Assembly: GCA_934385475.1 (NCBI GenBank)
Contig: CAKRPS010000056.1
Span: forward strand, 1 to 12,764
Direction: 5' to 3'
From: an uncultured Lachnospiraceae bacterium
Lineage (GTDB): Bacteria > Bacillota > Clostridia > Lachnospirales > Lachnospiraceae
DNA: 12,764 bases
A program made the position numbers and the translations under genes. Shown piece by piece: positions 12,727-12,764 of this stretch. A model generated the notes under the pieces. It was not told the origin of the DNA. It was given only the letters and a program-made list of their open reading frames with translations, and made no database searches. How positions within the stretch are numbered: the stretch's first letter is position 1; each line of letters opens with the position of its first letter.

Positions 12727-12764
12727 GCGGCAATTTTCTGCCAATATACGACCAAATAAAAAGT
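12727..12764 (+). other. 3' flank of the peptidase gene, window end
   Basis: A weak stem GGCA/TGCC (12729-12742) follows the stop closely, but no T-run comes after it, so a terminator is not supported within the window. The sequence ends before any next gene. Confidence 0.4.

Overview
The window looks like a chromosomal segment of a Gram-positive anaerobe of the Clostridia, most likely a Lachnospiraceae member (Blautia / Ruminococcus gnavus-like). This is inferred from strong AGGAGG-type ribosome sites, several TTG/GTG starts, textbook sigma-A promoters with 17-bp spacers, a Gram-positive lipoprotein signal, and the style of the proteins. No species call is possible from sequence alone.

Layout. 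(1) Bases 1-860 are AT-rich. They carry a compact IS200/IS605-type insertion sequence with one gene, tnpA, on the minus strand, hairpins at both ends, and a hairpin that buries the tnpA ribosome site. (2) Bases 958-1531 are a strikingly regular tandem array of fourteen 39-bp units plus a truncated fifteenth, with no gene I can support inside it. (3) Bases 1551-1784 encode a Phd/YefM-like antitoxin with no toxin beside it. Just upstream, 1812-1874 is a 63-bp near-palindrome that turns out to be a solo, inverted, diverged copy of the array unit. A second, unrelated palindrome lies at 1974-2015. (4) Bases 2052-5073 hold a minus-strand cluster folE - degV - pncB (transcribed pncB, degV, folE): NAD salvage, fatty-acid binding, and the first step of folate/queuosine synthesis. 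(5) Bases 5159-11834 are a complete oligopeptide/dipeptide-type ABC importer operon on the minus strand: lipoprotein binding protein, two ATPases, two permeases, and a last gene for an M20 amidohydrolase that would act on the imported cargo. (6) Bases 11835-12084 are a divergent promoter region. To its right, on the plus strand, is a C39-like (papain-fold) cysteine peptidase, 12085-12726.

How the parts fit. The operon in region 5 reads as uptake plus intracellular hydrolysis of small peptides or N-acylated amino acids. The divergently transcribed C39-like protein shares its control region and could be functionally linked, but this is only inferred from position. The cofactor genes in region 4 are ordinary housekeeping genes downstream of the importer, with no convincing terminator or promoter visible between the two groups.

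The most unusual content is non-coding: the 39-bp array with its nested TTCC/GGAA stem-loops, and the separate palindromic solo unit that keeps the array's exact internal spacing in the opposite orientation. Together they suggest a repeat family that exists both as solo hairpins and as an expanded array. I cannot tell from memory whether it has been described.
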